Assembly: GCF_001540865.1 (NCBI RefSeq)
Contig: NC_033638.1
Coordinates: 932,401-996,400, forward strand
Origin: Ananas comosus
Taxonomy: Eukaryota > Streptophyta > Magnoliopsida > Poales > Bromeliaceae
Length of the DNA: 64,000 bases
Direction of reading: 5' to 3'
The position numbers were made by a program, and so were the translations under genes. The notes under the pieces are model-generated. The model saw nothing but the letters and a program-made list of their open reading frames with translations, did no database searches and was not told where the DNA came from. This document shows, one piece after another, positions 34,498 through 46,800 of this stretch. The stretch's first letter is position 1. Each line of letters opens with the position of its first letter.

Positions 34498-34604
34498 GGT
34501 GAGTGATCGCAATAATTGGATAGTAGAAATTTTGAAAAGGAGAGACTATGATGTTGCCATGTGGCAAAAGCTTATGGAAAATAATGTATGTGTATAGATA
34601 TAGA

Positions 34605-34930
34605 TGGAGACAAAATATTTAGTGACAAAGTATATTTTTGTCGTTAAAAGTAATTAAATAACGACTAAATTTACTGTTCGTCGCCAAAAAAAAAAGAAGA
34701 GATTTTGTAAAATGTAATTAGCGACAATTTACCTTTATTGCTAAAACATAGTCGCTATTAGTTTAATGGGGTCACTTTTTTCTTCCCTAAATTAATTTTA
34801 GCGACAGACGATAATTAATAGCGTCGAAATCTAACGTCACTATAAGGTTGAATAATTAGCGACCAAGTATTTGGTTGCTGAAAGTCAATTTTTAGCAACA
34901 CATTAATACTTCATCACTAAATATTAAAAA
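34605..34930. mobile_element. CACTA-like subterminal repeats
   Basis: Dense short words AGCGAC, GTCGC, TAGCGAC and GTCACTA in both orientations. It connects across the Helitron to the terminus at 33036. The other end of the element was not found. Confidence 0.5.
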
Positions 34931-36279
34931 TTTATTTTAATTTTTGTTGCTATATATTTATGAAATAAAATTTAAATTATTTTATTTGGTTAAATTAAAT
35001 ATTTTACTTAAATTAAATATTTTACTTCATTTAACTATAATATTTTTTTTATTAGTGCTTAATTCTTATAATTTTATTAATTAATTAAAATTTATGAAAT
35101 ATTGATGATTTGTTATAATTTTGATCTTATATGGTTGTTTTGAAATTTAACTTAAATTAATCTCTTTGTAGTGATTTTAAGATTTTATCTAAATTTTTTA
35201 TTAGTTTAACTATAAATTTTAATAAATACAAATGATTTTATTTTTCTTTTTTGTCTTTAATGGTTTAATTTTATTAAACAAAATTATAAATATAAAGATC
35301 GATGAATTTAATAATTGTATTAAAAATAAACATATTAATTAATGTTTTAATTAAGGGTGGAATCATTAATTAATTATGAATGAATTAAAGTTTTTGGGAT
35401 AAATTATATAATTCTATTAGTATAATAAAAAATTTAACTTTAAAATTTAGAAAAAGATATATTGTAAAATATAGTACATTGAGGAGGCCCTAAACAAAAT
35501 TTCCCAACTTTACCATCCGCCTCAATATCCTCTTACTCCGCTGCCGCTACGGTCATTTACCTAGCTCTTGTAGTTTGCTCGGAAGTTTCATCTAGGGGCC
35601 TTTTTTTTCACTTTTTTTTAAAAAATTTTTTCACTTATCTTCTCTCCAAGTAAAAAAAAAAAAAAAAAAAAAAAAATCACAGTTGCTTTTTCCGTTCTTC
35701 TATCCGCAGGACAAAAAAGAAAATTTTCTCCATTGTCTTCTAGCAAGAAGGAGCCCAACAACTAGGACCCTATCAAGAAAAAGGTAAATCGATTTAGATT
35801 TTCTTTATAAAAGTATTTATTTCATTCTTTACCTTAAAATATATGAGTTGATTTAAATTTTTTTGAAAAAAAATTTTTATTTTATTTTTTTGATTTTAAA
35901 ATTACTAGTTAATAATAGATTTAAGTATTTCTAGGTTGTATGATTATGTAAAAAAAGTAAAAAATATATAATAGTTATTCTTTTTTCTAAAGACTAGATA
36001 AAAAATTAGATGGAACCCACATTCATNATTAAATGGAACCCATATTCATATATGTCTTTAAGTACAAAAGAGGATAAAGATAATCTTTTCCCATCTATAA
36101 TTTTTTATTCCTAAATATAATGGGAGAATATGCAAACTAGTAAATTAAAACAAAATAATTAGATAGTACATTCAAATTTGGTGCATTCATGAATTTTTAA
36201 TATCACAATCTACTTTCTTTTAGCAATTTATTTTATTTATACTTTCATTTAGAAGGGCATAGAAAGAGTGTAAAATTCA
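34931..36279. other. AT-rich DNA; poly-A run and an N junction
   Basis: No gene. An A-run of about 28 lies at 35650-35677. At 36027 an N separates two near-copies of a short block: GATGGAACCCACATTCAT before it and AAATGGAACCCATATTCAT after it. Confidence 0.6.
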
Positions 36280-36869
36280 TTCCAAAAGAATGTAATTTTT
36301 ATATCAAATAGTACAATTTTTATTAAAATACTGCAAATTTATTTTAAAACAGTGTAATTTTATTTTAACAGTGCAATTTCATCATCTTCTTTCTTTTTAT
36401 ATAGTTTTTTATCTTTATTTTTTTTTCTCTTCTATAATTTTTTTTTGTCACGCCTTTATGCCAACGGCCACGGAGCCAACGACGATGCCGCTAAAGACCC
36501 TCCGCTCCGAGGCTGCGGCGCCGATGTCGGCGGAGAGGCGTCGTCGGAGGCGGCGGAGGAGGCAAAGGAGGAGGGATAGAGAAAGGACGAGAAGAGCGAG
36601 AGAGGGTGAAATAAGCGTCGTCGTTGTCGGAGGTGGTGAAGGAGGGTCGGAGAGGGGAAAAAAGAAAGTTGCAGCACGGCCTCTCTGCCTCCGCCGCTCT
36701 CTAGGAAAAGAAAGAAAAAAAAAACGAGAAAAAAAAGGAGAGAAAAAAGAATTTAAGAATATTTTAGTCAAATTTACTGAAAAATTGGATCGAATCTGTA
36801 AAAACAAGAATGATGGCCCCATTTTTACAGAAGCTCAAAACTAGTGAATTTTTTTAATGCAAATTCGCC
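36280..36869. mobile_element. Probable Mutator-like element relative with a GC-rich core
   Basis: AT-rich flanks with GTGCAATTT/GTGTAATTT words and the right-hand series ATTTTAGTCAAATTTACTG...GGATCGAATCTG...CAAAACTAG match the Pack-MULE at 54464-55520. Its core (36456-36700) is GC-rich and codon-like but breaks into purine repeats. The ORFs on both strands there give low-complexity Arg/Ser proteins. No target duplication found. Confidence 0.45.
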
Positions 36870-36939
36870 TTTCACATTTAACCAAACACACCCTTTGCTC
36901 GCTCATGTTCCGCTAGTTTCCTAATCCCTATATCAACAC

Positions 36940-37054
36940 CATCGTTTCCATCTCTCTCTCCCTCTTATCTCACTCACGCCGCGATCTCTCTCTCTCTGTC
37001 TCTCTCGCTCTCGCACGACCACCTCTATCCTCTTCTACTGCTTCGGCCTCCCAG
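36940..37054 (+). other. Possible 5' leader exon of the Elongin-B-like gene
   Basis: A CT-rich, leader-like stretch ends in a good donor, CCTCCCAG|GTAATC at 37054. The first downstream coding exon on the same strand is preceded by a good acceptor (TATGCAG) three bases before its ATG, so an upstream leader exon is required. This is the best candidate. It implies a leader intron of 6.8 kb, so it remains a guess. Confidence 0.35.
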
Positions 37055-38253
37055 GTAATCTCCGCGATCTCTCCTTCGCTCCATTCGCCATTTTCGTATA
37101 CATATCTAATCGCTTCTTCTCTCTCGCTAAATCTTTTTGTTTTCGCACTGGAGTTAGATCCGATTTGGAGGTACTTTTTTCCCCTTTTTTCGTCGATTTA
37201 AGCAGTGTTTATGCCTCTTTTTCGCATATCGATTCCAGATATCTTGCGTATTCCGCAGATTTGAAGCCCATTTCTTGTTCCATTTAGTTGCAATCTTTCT
37301 ACAGGACATGCTTAACAAACAAGCACTTTGGTATTTTTGATTCTTTTTAATTTAGTTTTGGATCTCGTTTTTTTTTTCTTTTTTTTTTTTCTGTTTTGAT
37401 CTCGCTTTTCCTGGATCTGATTTCGAAATGTTAGGGAAAAAGTGATAGATTTTTTTATGCCCTAGTTAATATAAGGTGTTGGCCTACAAATAAAAACCTA
37501 GTTTAATATTTTGTGTGTATGTGATAATTTTTGGTTTAATTTTTTTTTTTTTATCTTACGATTTTTGTTTTAGTTTTTTATTTATATTTTCTCTCTTCTA
37601 ATTTGATTTTTGATGCCCTAAAATTGATATAATGTGTTGATGTAAAATAAAAACCCAAAATTTCTTTTTTTAATTTTTTGTGTGTTTTGGATTTATTTCT
37701 ACTCTCTTTGATTTATATGGTTTTTGCATGCCCAAATTTCTATTTAGTGCCACTGTTTACAGCCATGCTTTTTCTGTTTCTGATAAGGTAGTAGTTTCAG
37801 AGCTTGATTGGCCATAAGATTTACCTTTATCTAGAACGGTAGCAAAACGATTTTCATCTTGTATCTTTACTGCGAGAATTTCTGATTATCCTGGTAACAG
37901 AAAATGTCAAAGAATATGCATCAAATTGCTCCTTTTCTGCATAAAAGAACAGCAGATTATCTATTTAGGGAGTTCAATTGGACTTGTTTCTTTGAGTCAA
38001 GTTTCAATTCAAATAATAAATAGCAAAAATTGATTAGAAAAAGAAAATGGCAGTTGACTTATATGCTTGATTATTCACCTATAGTCTAACTATTATTGCA
38101 TAGGTTTATTTATTTTTTGAGATGTATGCGTATGCATATATTGTAAGTTGTTTATAACTTTGCTACATTTGTTGGGTTTGCTCTATATCTATTGAGAAGC
38201 ACTTGTTGACTTATATTCTTGTTTCTACTTGTCATAATTTAGAATAGATCAGG

Positions 38254-39220
38254 ATGGATCCGACTTCCCCTGAATTTGTTCCGATGTTAGCGAGCATTAT
38301 TTCCACATTTGTCCAGATGCAGAGGCTTCTTCGGGTTATAAAATTACTTCAATTCTATATAATTTTAGACAACAAAATAAGAACCGTTGGGGAGGAAGGC
38401 GAGCAATGGGAAGGCACTTTATAAGATATGTGCACATTAGGAGAATAATTTATGATAGTGATCTTGCATGTTATGAGAACACACATATGGATCGTAGACA
38501 TTACACTCCCGTTGTGATCTACTTTCAGTAAGAGGGAGATTGCAAGAGACACGAGAGATGCCTGTTGAGGAGATGGTTGCTATGTTCTTACATATTGTTG
38601 CACATGATGTTAAAAATAGGATATTTAAAAGGCAATTTGTTAGATCGGGAGAGATAATAAGTAGACAATTTGGAAATGTCTTAGCCGCCATCTTACGTTG
38701 TTACGACATTTTGTTAAGGAAGCTCGAACCAGTCCCTAAAAACTCAAGTGATGAGAGCCAGAAATGGTTCAAGGTTGGCGAACTTTTAAATACGTCGCTT
38801 TTATGAGCAGCCCTCTTTTTGTCGAACCAACCATAAATTTAATATATGTACACTTGATTTGCAGAATTTTTGGGTGCACTAGATGGGACTGACATTAAGG
38901 TCCATGTTCTAGAAATTGATAAGGCTAAGTACCGAGACCAGGATAAGAATATTACTGCTAATGTTCTAGGAGTTTGTACACAAGATATGCAATTTATATA
39001 TATCTTACCTGGGTGGGAGGGTTCTGCGGTAGACTCTAGGGTGCTTCGAGATGCAATATCAAGACCAAATGGATTGAGAGTTTCCCAAGTTATGAGTATC
39101 AATAGGCGAGATTAGATTTATTAAATATCCAAAAACTATATTAACATGGTTTAAAAAATTGTAGGTTACTGCTATCTTTGTGATGCGGGATATCCTAAGA
39201 GCAAAGGGACAATGTGTGGA
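38254..39220 (+). pseudogene. PIF/Harbinger (HARBI1-type) nuclease pseudogene
   Basis: It begins MDPTSPEF at 38254. After a stop and frame changes, RLQETREMPVEEMVAMFLHI (38540) follows with HDVKNR, VRSGEIISRQF and KLEPVPKN. Past an intron-like gap come FLGALDGTDIKVHV (38865) with the first catalytic Asp of the DDE domain, ANVLGVCTQDMQFIYILPGWEGSA and DSRVLRDAISRP. A further exon, YCYLCDAGYPKS (about 39165), holds the second Asp. The catalytic Glu is absent because a MITE replaces the rest. It lies in the putative leader intron of the Elongin-B-like gene. Confidence 0.88.
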
Positions 39221-39692
39221 AACCCCCTGAACTTTAGATCTTTCTGCAAGTGCCTAACCTTTCAATTTTAGCAATTGAATCCCCTGAACCTTATCAAACA
39301 GTTTAGCAGGCCCCTCTCCTCAGTTGTAGTTACTAATTATACAATCGTTTTGATCATATATCGTGCACATAATCTTGTAAGATCTCAAATTTGAAAAAAA
39401 TTATTTTTCTCTTCAAATTTTGATAACTAAGCATGAGAATTGAAGAATATGAAAATTGTTTTTCATATTCTTAGAATATGAAAATTGATTTTTTTTTTAA
39501 TGTGGTTTGAAGCTTTATTAGATTATATGTAAAACATGACCAAAATGACTGTGTAAATAATAACTTCAATTGAGGAGAGGGATTATTAAATTCTCTGATA
39601 AAATTTTAAGGGATCTAACTGCCAAAACTGAAAGTTCAAGCACCTGTTTGCAAAAGAGCTAAAGTTTAAGGGGTCTCTATACATTTTACCCT
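39208..39692. mobile_element. MITE truncating the Harbinger pseudogene
   Basis: GGGACAATGTGTGGAAACCC at the left is mirrored by GGGGTCTCTATACATTTTACCC at the right. Inverted inner blocks CTGAACTTTAG/CTAAAGTTTAAG and CTGCAAGTGC/GCACCTGTTTGC are present. Non-coding. Confidence 0.75.
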
Positions 39693-40966
39693 AATTTAAA
39701 AACCCAAAAAAAGAAAAAATGAGGGGCCATTTAAATTGTTCAATATGTTCTGCTTCTTTTGGAATTATTTTATGTACTCCATTTGGTACTTAACTATGCC
39801 TATGGTGAAAATGTTTATTCAATTGTATAATATAGTTTGCTTTGACATGTAATGGCTTCTTTGTTAGTGTTCTATATTTTGAGGAAAATTTGAAATCTGT
39901 AAACAATCTCTTATGTGTTTATTGTTAACCGCTATGCAGATATTGGATAGTCACATGTATGGTCATAGCTCAAGGAGGGGAATTGTTTTGATTCATTGAA
40001 TTGAAGCTCCATCGCAGAAGTTTGAAGCCGTACGTCTCATTTGTTGGCAAAATAATTCGACAAAATGGTACATATGAAATGCCATAATATCTTATATTTG
40101 GTTTGCTATGCCTTGATGATTATCTAGGATATCTACTGTAGATACTTGAAAGTACTTGGAATTTCAGTTTTTGGTTTGAAAGATTTATGCATCTTAATAT
40201 TAACTATTGATGTTTCCAAATTCCAACTCTGGTTGTCAGGTTTGGTGAATGCATCATCTGCTATTAATTTGATGCTAATGTTGAAGGAGTATATTATACT
40301 ACTCGAGGAAAATGCATAATATTGTCATTTCACTTTATCCGGAAATTAGTCATAGACATTTTGGTTAATAGGAAACCTATTTTTTGATTACTGAACCGTC
40401 CGAGGTTTGAATGTAGGGTTTTTGCCAGGCTTTAATTTCTAATTTTACTTTGTAGTCTCATGTATAGTGGGTTTAGTTGGATGTTTTTATAACCTCCAGA
40501 GCTATTATCGGATAAACTTCCACTGCCAGGCATCCGAAATGGTGAAAAATAGTCTGGCTTAGTGTTTTAAACGGCCTAAGAGACTCCTGGAGCCAAGGCT
40601 AATTATATTCCCAAGACGAAATACTTTCTTTTGAGTTGCTTGGTCTTGCTTTTGAAGGAAAGAATATTGGACATGCGGTATGGCTGAACGACCAGTGAAT
40701 AAATCAGTTGGTTGATAGATGGATGGAATTGGTTATCTTGATTTAACATTTTAGATTTGATGTAGAAATAGATGTTAAATTGTTAATGCTAATGGGTTTT
40801 TTTCTTAGTAATCAGTCTCCTTAAGTGTTAGTATGAAACAAAGATTCTAATCTTGGAGAAGAACCAATGCGGAATTTCATCTTAACTGAGATCTTATAGT
40901 TTTTCCTTTAGGGTATTTTATGAACATTTCTTGATACTTTCTTATTTTCTATCTTGTCTCTTCTAC
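39693..40966. other. Intron sequence without features
   Basis: Ordinary-looking plant intronic DNA. No coding match and no element ends found. Confidence 0.5.
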
Positions 40967-43188
40967 TGTCACGCCCCGGATTACACGTTCCCCGGGCACG
41001 CCGACAAATCCGCCGTATACAAAAAATTTTTTCCTGTATACGAAGCGACAGCTGTACCTGTAAATCAAATACTACTACGAACAGTAGTAGAGAGCTGCTA
41101 GAGAAAACAGAAGCTAAACAAACAGAGTTTCATATACATAGTTCAAATCCAAAATACAGAGCTACTCGCACTAGCAAGTTAAGTCAACTATGTACATAAA
41201 CTCGAAACAAAACATCTACCTGCAGTAGGGGCACCTCTAGCTCAGCACATCGGGTAGGGCTCTAACTCCGATGCCCTTGCCTCGATCCTGGTCCGCGGAC
41301 GGTGCAGCAGCCGGAACCTGTGGCTCTGCAAAAACATAGGTAACAACTGGGCGTGAGAACTACTGTAAAAACAAGTAGTCCTCAGTGGGTATCGCCCAAA
41401 ACAACATCGGTCCACCCACTAAGTCTACAGAAGGGAGCAAGAGTAGTCAGAAAAGCAGGAAATAAACTCTACCGCTATCGATCACTACACTATCATGCTC
41501 TACACTAACCAACTGTAGGAAATGTCAAATCTGACCCAATCCAATCGGGACTGTAAGCATACCCGTCCCCGGGACTGTGAATACACCCGTCCCTGCCCCG
41601 TTGCGACTATCAGGCTCTATCCACACTAACTGGTCCGTGGAGAGCAAGTCCAACTGGCATGAGCGACACCAACGCGAAAGCACAAAGCCTGACTCCGGAG
41701 TGGCACTCGTGGGCGCTACCCAACCGAGTATGCAGCGTATCTCTGTCGAGCTCAAACAGGCTCTGAAAAGCCAAAGTCAAGAAATCGACTCTAACTGGTC
41801 TAACAACCAACAAGTAACGTGCCCTCGGCACAATCAGACGCCAAAAAGGCGATACGGGTCCACCGTCAACCTCAACGGCACCCTACAGTCCGGAACAGCC
41901 TGAACGACCCTGTAAAATCCCCTCGGCGAACCAGCACGAGTGTAGATATATTCTAAACTACCTGGAGTACTCGTCTCGAAGATACTGCGACAGTACAATT
42001 TAATAACGGCTCCTAGAGCTAAATCAGGCAGTTTAATCAAGTGACAGGTCCAAATCGCAGGTTTTCTCCTAATTCAGTTTCCAAGTCCAACATATATAAT
42101 CTACTTAATTTATTACCACATGCTCCAAATTCAGATTTGCATTCTATCATATAATCCATGAATTCGAGCTAGAATAAATTATCAAAATCGAGATCTATAC
42201 ATGTTGACGATTATGAGCTTAGGAGTCAAAACCGATGTAACCCACCTCGCACGCTAATCCCTGGCAGCACGGAACCCCCTCGGCTGCGACACCACCTGCT
42301 GGATCGACCAAAAACGCCCGAGTCTCGAAATCGAGCGAACTCCAAACTAAAAACACCAAAATTCCTCAATTCAGTCCAAAATCCACAGCAGCAGAGAAGA
42401 GAGGGATTTCGACCTAGCTAACCTTCACCAAAATTCGCAAGTAAGGGCTTCGTGGATTCCTCTCGAAGTCCCGAATCCAACGAACCAAGTCTCGTCGCAA
42501 TCCGATGCTCCTACGTCGCGTACGAGCTGAAATACTAACAGTCGACGGTGGATTTCAGCAAACAACAATTTTCTGAGTTGAAGTAGTAAACACTTGCCCA
42601 AAAATCAAGAAAAAACTGAAAAACCCACCTCGACAACGCCAAGCACCTGTGTGACAGCAAAGACGGCGAAAATCTACGCTCGCCCGGCCTCCTCGCGCTA
42701 CCCCGGCGTCTAACACGTGCTCGAACGGCTCCGCGGCGCGACGTCGGCGACGAACTCTCCAACCATGCTCTCCACTGCAACTGAGTCTAGAGAGAGAGAG
42801 GAGAAGAGAACGCAACAAGAACTCTCTCTCTCTCAGCACCAAACTATATAGAGAGGGAATGGGTTGGTGATACAAACGAGGGAGAGAAAAGACCCAATTG
42901 CCCCCTTACCTACCCTGGTGTACCGGTACACGGGATCGCGTACCGGTACAGGAAGCCAACTCGAGAGCAGTACGCGCTCAGCCAGTATAGTGTACCGGTA
43001 CACCTCGCTGGCTGTACCGGTACAACAAGCAGGAAAATCTGCTATTTTGCAGATTTCTTCGCTAAAACTGCCCTCGCGTCGCACGGAGCCCGTTTTACGT
43101 CTATTTGACGCCAACGCGACTCGGACTTGTCCCGACACTCTCCAGAGCTGCCGACAAGCCTCCACAACTGAACACCAGGGATCTCACA
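40967..43188 (-). mobile_element. Solo LTR with TSD 'tctac' in the putative leader intron
   Basis: On the minus strand it starts TGTGAGATCCCTGG (43188) and ends CCGGGGCGTGACA (40967). The 5-bp duplication 'tctac' lies at 40962-40966 and 43189-43193. Length is 2222 bp. It is related to the LTR at 5005-7524: it carries four TACCGGTACA palindromes (42918-43025), a CT-rich stretch, and a CACTCCGGAG block matching 6583. No internal retrotransposon region. It runs antisense to the host gene. Confidence 0.93.
42918..43025. repeat. TACCGGTACA palindrome array
   Basis: Four perfect decamers, three of them within TGTACCGGTACA. Same relative position in the LTR as the array at 5195-5360. Confidence 0.9.
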
Positions 43189-43890
43189 TCTACACTGAAC
43201 TTTTCAGTTTAATGTGTTGCAACTTTGAGATTATTACTTTACCGAGCTTATCTAGATTAATTCTTGAAATTCTATATATTAGAGCATAATAATGTGTAGG
43301 TATAGTTGTCACTAATTTGCAGGTTTGCTCCTCCATGTAACTGAACTAAATTTGATGAAAAAGAATTATTTTTATCGTATAAATTTGAGGATTGCTTATA
43401 GGGTAATTAGTTTTCATAAATTTTTAAACCATAATTTCACTACTAGCCAAAAAATGACAAACTAGTGGCAATGGATGAGTAAATCATTTAGATCGCATCT
43501 TTGATGTATTATCATTGATGAATTTGATAAAATCTGCAGTTGATTGTAAGGAGAAACTTTTTCCTACATCAACTATCTTCGTCATATCTTAATTCCTTTC
43601 TTTTCACAGGAAAGTTCACTAAAATTAGCAATTTAATTCACCTGTTAAAGATGTAGAACTGTATAAAAATGAATAGGAGCAATAGTATAAGTTAATATAG
43701 AAAATATTTTAAAAAGCAATATACCGCATCACATGAATTCATCTAATTCAAATTGTTTCTGTGGGGTCTCCTGTCTCCATCAAGAATTAAATGAATTTGG
43801 CAATATTGATTAATATATCCATGTGGTTTCTTCTTACTGGTAACTTTTGGGTAATTTCATTTTCTAATGGGCGCTCTTTATATGCAGGCT
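43189..43890. other. End of the leader intron
   Basis: AT-rich. It ends with the acceptor TTTATATGCAG at 43887, followed by GCT and the ATG. Confidence 0.6.
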
Positions 43891-46800
43891 ATGTATATTC
43901 GAGTGAAGCGCAACAAGACTACCTACTTTATCCAATGTGATCCAACTGAGACAGCTTTAAATATTAAGCAGAAACTGCATGCCTTGGTTGATCAACCACC
44001 TGATAATCAACGCTTGACATTGGTAGCAACCAATGATGTATTGGACGATTCAAAGACGTTGGCAGACCAAAAGGTATATTCAAAATAGTGTCTAGAGTTA
44101 GAAAAATAAAACAACCATAAGATAGTAGTTCTTAATTTCTAGCTTATAAAGAGTACCTACTAATGTGCCCTCTTTGATTTTAATCCACTTTTGTCTCTTT
44201 GCAGGTTGAAAATGATGCAATTGTGGCATTATCAGTGAGAAAAGGTCTTGCTCTTAATCTAATGCACATTCCAGTTTTTATCTTTTATGAATTGATGAAT
44301 TAATTTGTCTGTCTCTAGGTAGTACTGCATTTTGTTTCTTATTTGGAATTGGTTGCCTTTCATACCCATGTCACTGCTTGCAGTTTTTATCTTTATTTTG
44401 CTCATAATATTGCAAAATACATTCATTGTCCTTTACCGAATGTTTTAATTTTTGTTACTTGTGAATTTATCGCCTTCTGCAAAAGCTCTAATTGATAGAG
44501 AATGATTGGCATTACTTTTGTGGTGTACCCATTGTTACACTAACTCATAATCTGCCGACCTACCAAAGAATGTAGAATTTTGCATGTTTTGTTTGAAGCA
44601 GTATATTATATGCAAAATTCAGTTGATAAACTCTTCTTTTCCGAACAGATTTCTCAGGCATTTCATGTCCAGACATTTTTAAGCTGCTTCTGTGGTACGA
44701 TTTTCTGTTATGGTTTGGTTTGTATCTGATTTGTTAATTCAAATTCGTCAGGTTTGATTTTTTTTTTCCCTTTCTTAGCGGTGATGAAGTAGATATTGAG
44801 CTCGGCCTGTTCACTACCACAAATGTTTGGCAGGCCTGCCTCTTACCAAAAATGTTTAGAATTCTTGGTTTTGAGGTATATGAGCTTGTAACGTACTGAA
44901 GTCGACTGGGAACTAGTTCATCATAATAGGAAAATTGTACTAAAGTCGACAGGGAACAACTAGTTCATCAGAATTGGAAAATGTACTAAAGTCGACAGGG
45001 AACTAGTTCATCTTTATAAGAGAATCATATACACTTGTAGTTGTTTGTCGATGGTGTGACACCCTAATAGCCTCGCATCAGATAATGTGAAGAGTGTGAG
45101 GGCCTTATATATGGCTAGCACTCTAGCCATGTATATTGTCTTGAACTTTTTGGGCCGGAGCTTTGGGCCCAACAAGTTGTTAGTACTAATGGGCTAGGTC
45201 ACTACATTTAGTATCAGAGTCAGATTGCTGGCCGAAAGTGTGAGATGGGTCTTGCCCTGTTGGGCTATGTGTGTGATTGGGCCTTATAAGGATCTCAGAG
45301 TCTAAACGGAGACGATATATGGCACCCCAATAGTCCTATATTGGAGAATGTGGGAGAGTGAGTCTTACATATTGCTAGCATTCTAGTACTAATAACTTGG
45401 ACTTAAACATTTTGGGCTGGTGGTTTGGGCCTAATAAGTTGTTAGAACTAGTGGGATGGAATATACTGGATTTTGCTCTAAACAAATGCCAAGTTCAGAG
45501 AGATATTGTTAACTGTTGAAGTAGGTTCTCATTCTCTTGTGGCATAGTTTAGCTTTCTTTAATGGCTCTGATCAGCATTAATAAAGTTTTAAGGGGTAAG
45601 GTTATATGACAAATAGACAAATTGGGTTAACAAGATCTTGCAGAGACCTATATTTTGGGTTGTGGTGGAAACTACGTCATGGTCTGCGACTAACTTCCTT
45701 AGGCGCCTTTTGCTCGACTACAAAGGTGTAACTTCCCATAATATGTTTATTTATTTGGGTTAAGATTCAGTTATTTGTCAGAACCAACTTGCAAACAGTT
45801 CTCTACTAAGTAGACGATCAACATTGATAGACTGTATTGGCAATATTCGGATAATTGATTCTATTCGCAGATCCATGGACAAATTGGATGGCAAGTTGTT
45901 TCTGTTTAATAAAGCTTAAAGTGATCAAAATGGAAATAACCTGCTTTTGTAATAAAACTCTACCTGATGTCTCTAGAAGCTGAACTCCATAATCTAGGTT
46001 ACATGCTGGGATAATTATTTGACCTCGAGAACAGAATCTAGACACTGCCGTGAATTTGAATTGTAGAGGACCTTTTTCCTATAAACACTCATTGAAAGTT
46101 CGTCGTATATACGCACAATATCTTTCTTCTAGGGGAAAAAATATTTGCTGTGTCTACTCCGCTGTGGTATTCATGATTTCTCTCTCCATTTCTCTCCTTG
46201 TTTTCTAGACTTCTGATGAAGTGAAGTATATTGAGACTCAAAGGATTTTAATTAGCAGTCAGGTACAAACGGAGAACATTATCTATTACAAGTATGTATT
46301 TAAGCATAACTCTATTTTGACATTGTAGTCCCCCTATGGAACATGGTGAATCCCCCGGTCCTTGTTTTTACTGAAGAATTTTATAACTGGAAGAGTTAAT
46401 TAATGGGGTTAATAATTCCCCGTAGCTAAGAATTTTAAAACTTTTTGAAGCTTGCTTCTAATTTGAACTAACATTTCTTAAATCAGCTGGAATGAGTAGA
46501 CTAACAATTCTTCTAGATTGAGAGTTGCTTTTGGTATGAGACTACAGAGTATGACAACAAAGTTGTTGGTTGGTGTTGAAACTTACGAAAACTTACGAAA
46601 ATTTTGCAATTGGTGGTCAAAAGAGGAGGAATTGTGTCGATATTCGTTAACTGTGTAGAGTTACATTGAAAAGTAGGCTTCATGCTTGCAGTAAGTTACT
46701 TTCCAAGAAATTCTGAGCTTTCTATGGAAAAGATGGAGTTTACATTCCTCGCATTCATTATGTTCCTCAACTTTGCAAACCAATTTTCTTTTACCGTTTT

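Larger units (their letters stand above)
33057..34604 (-). mobile_element. Helitron carrying a captured exon, itself split by a solo LTR
   Basis: On the minus strand it begins TCTATATCTATACACATAC at 34604 (after A). It carries CCACATGGCAACAT like its relatives, and ends in the hairpin zone CCGCCGCATCGCGCGAG and CCTACACTAG at 33057 (before T). Without the inserted LTR and one TSD it is about 840 bp. It contains a 45-bp tandem repeat and an exon-like fragment described separately. No Rep/helicase gene. Confidence 0.78.

Noticed and set aside
33036..35578. CACTA element closed by TTGTAGTT and 'tgc' at about 35575
   Set aside because: The 3-bp duplication fits, but the last base is wrong and no subterminal repeats lie inside that end; too weak to claim.
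36371..36844. 157-residue Arg-rich frame
   Set aside because: Purine-repeat translation; both strands are open, typical of low-complexity GC-rich cores of Mutator-like elements.
38540..39115. Harbinger frames as a living transposase gene
   Set aside because: Stops, frame changes and loss of the catalytic Glu by a MITE show it is dead.
43867..43890. Upstream ATG at 43867 as the Elongin-B-like start
   Set aside because: It lies before the splice acceptor TATGCAG at 43887 and would add intron residues; the family begins at MYIRVKR.
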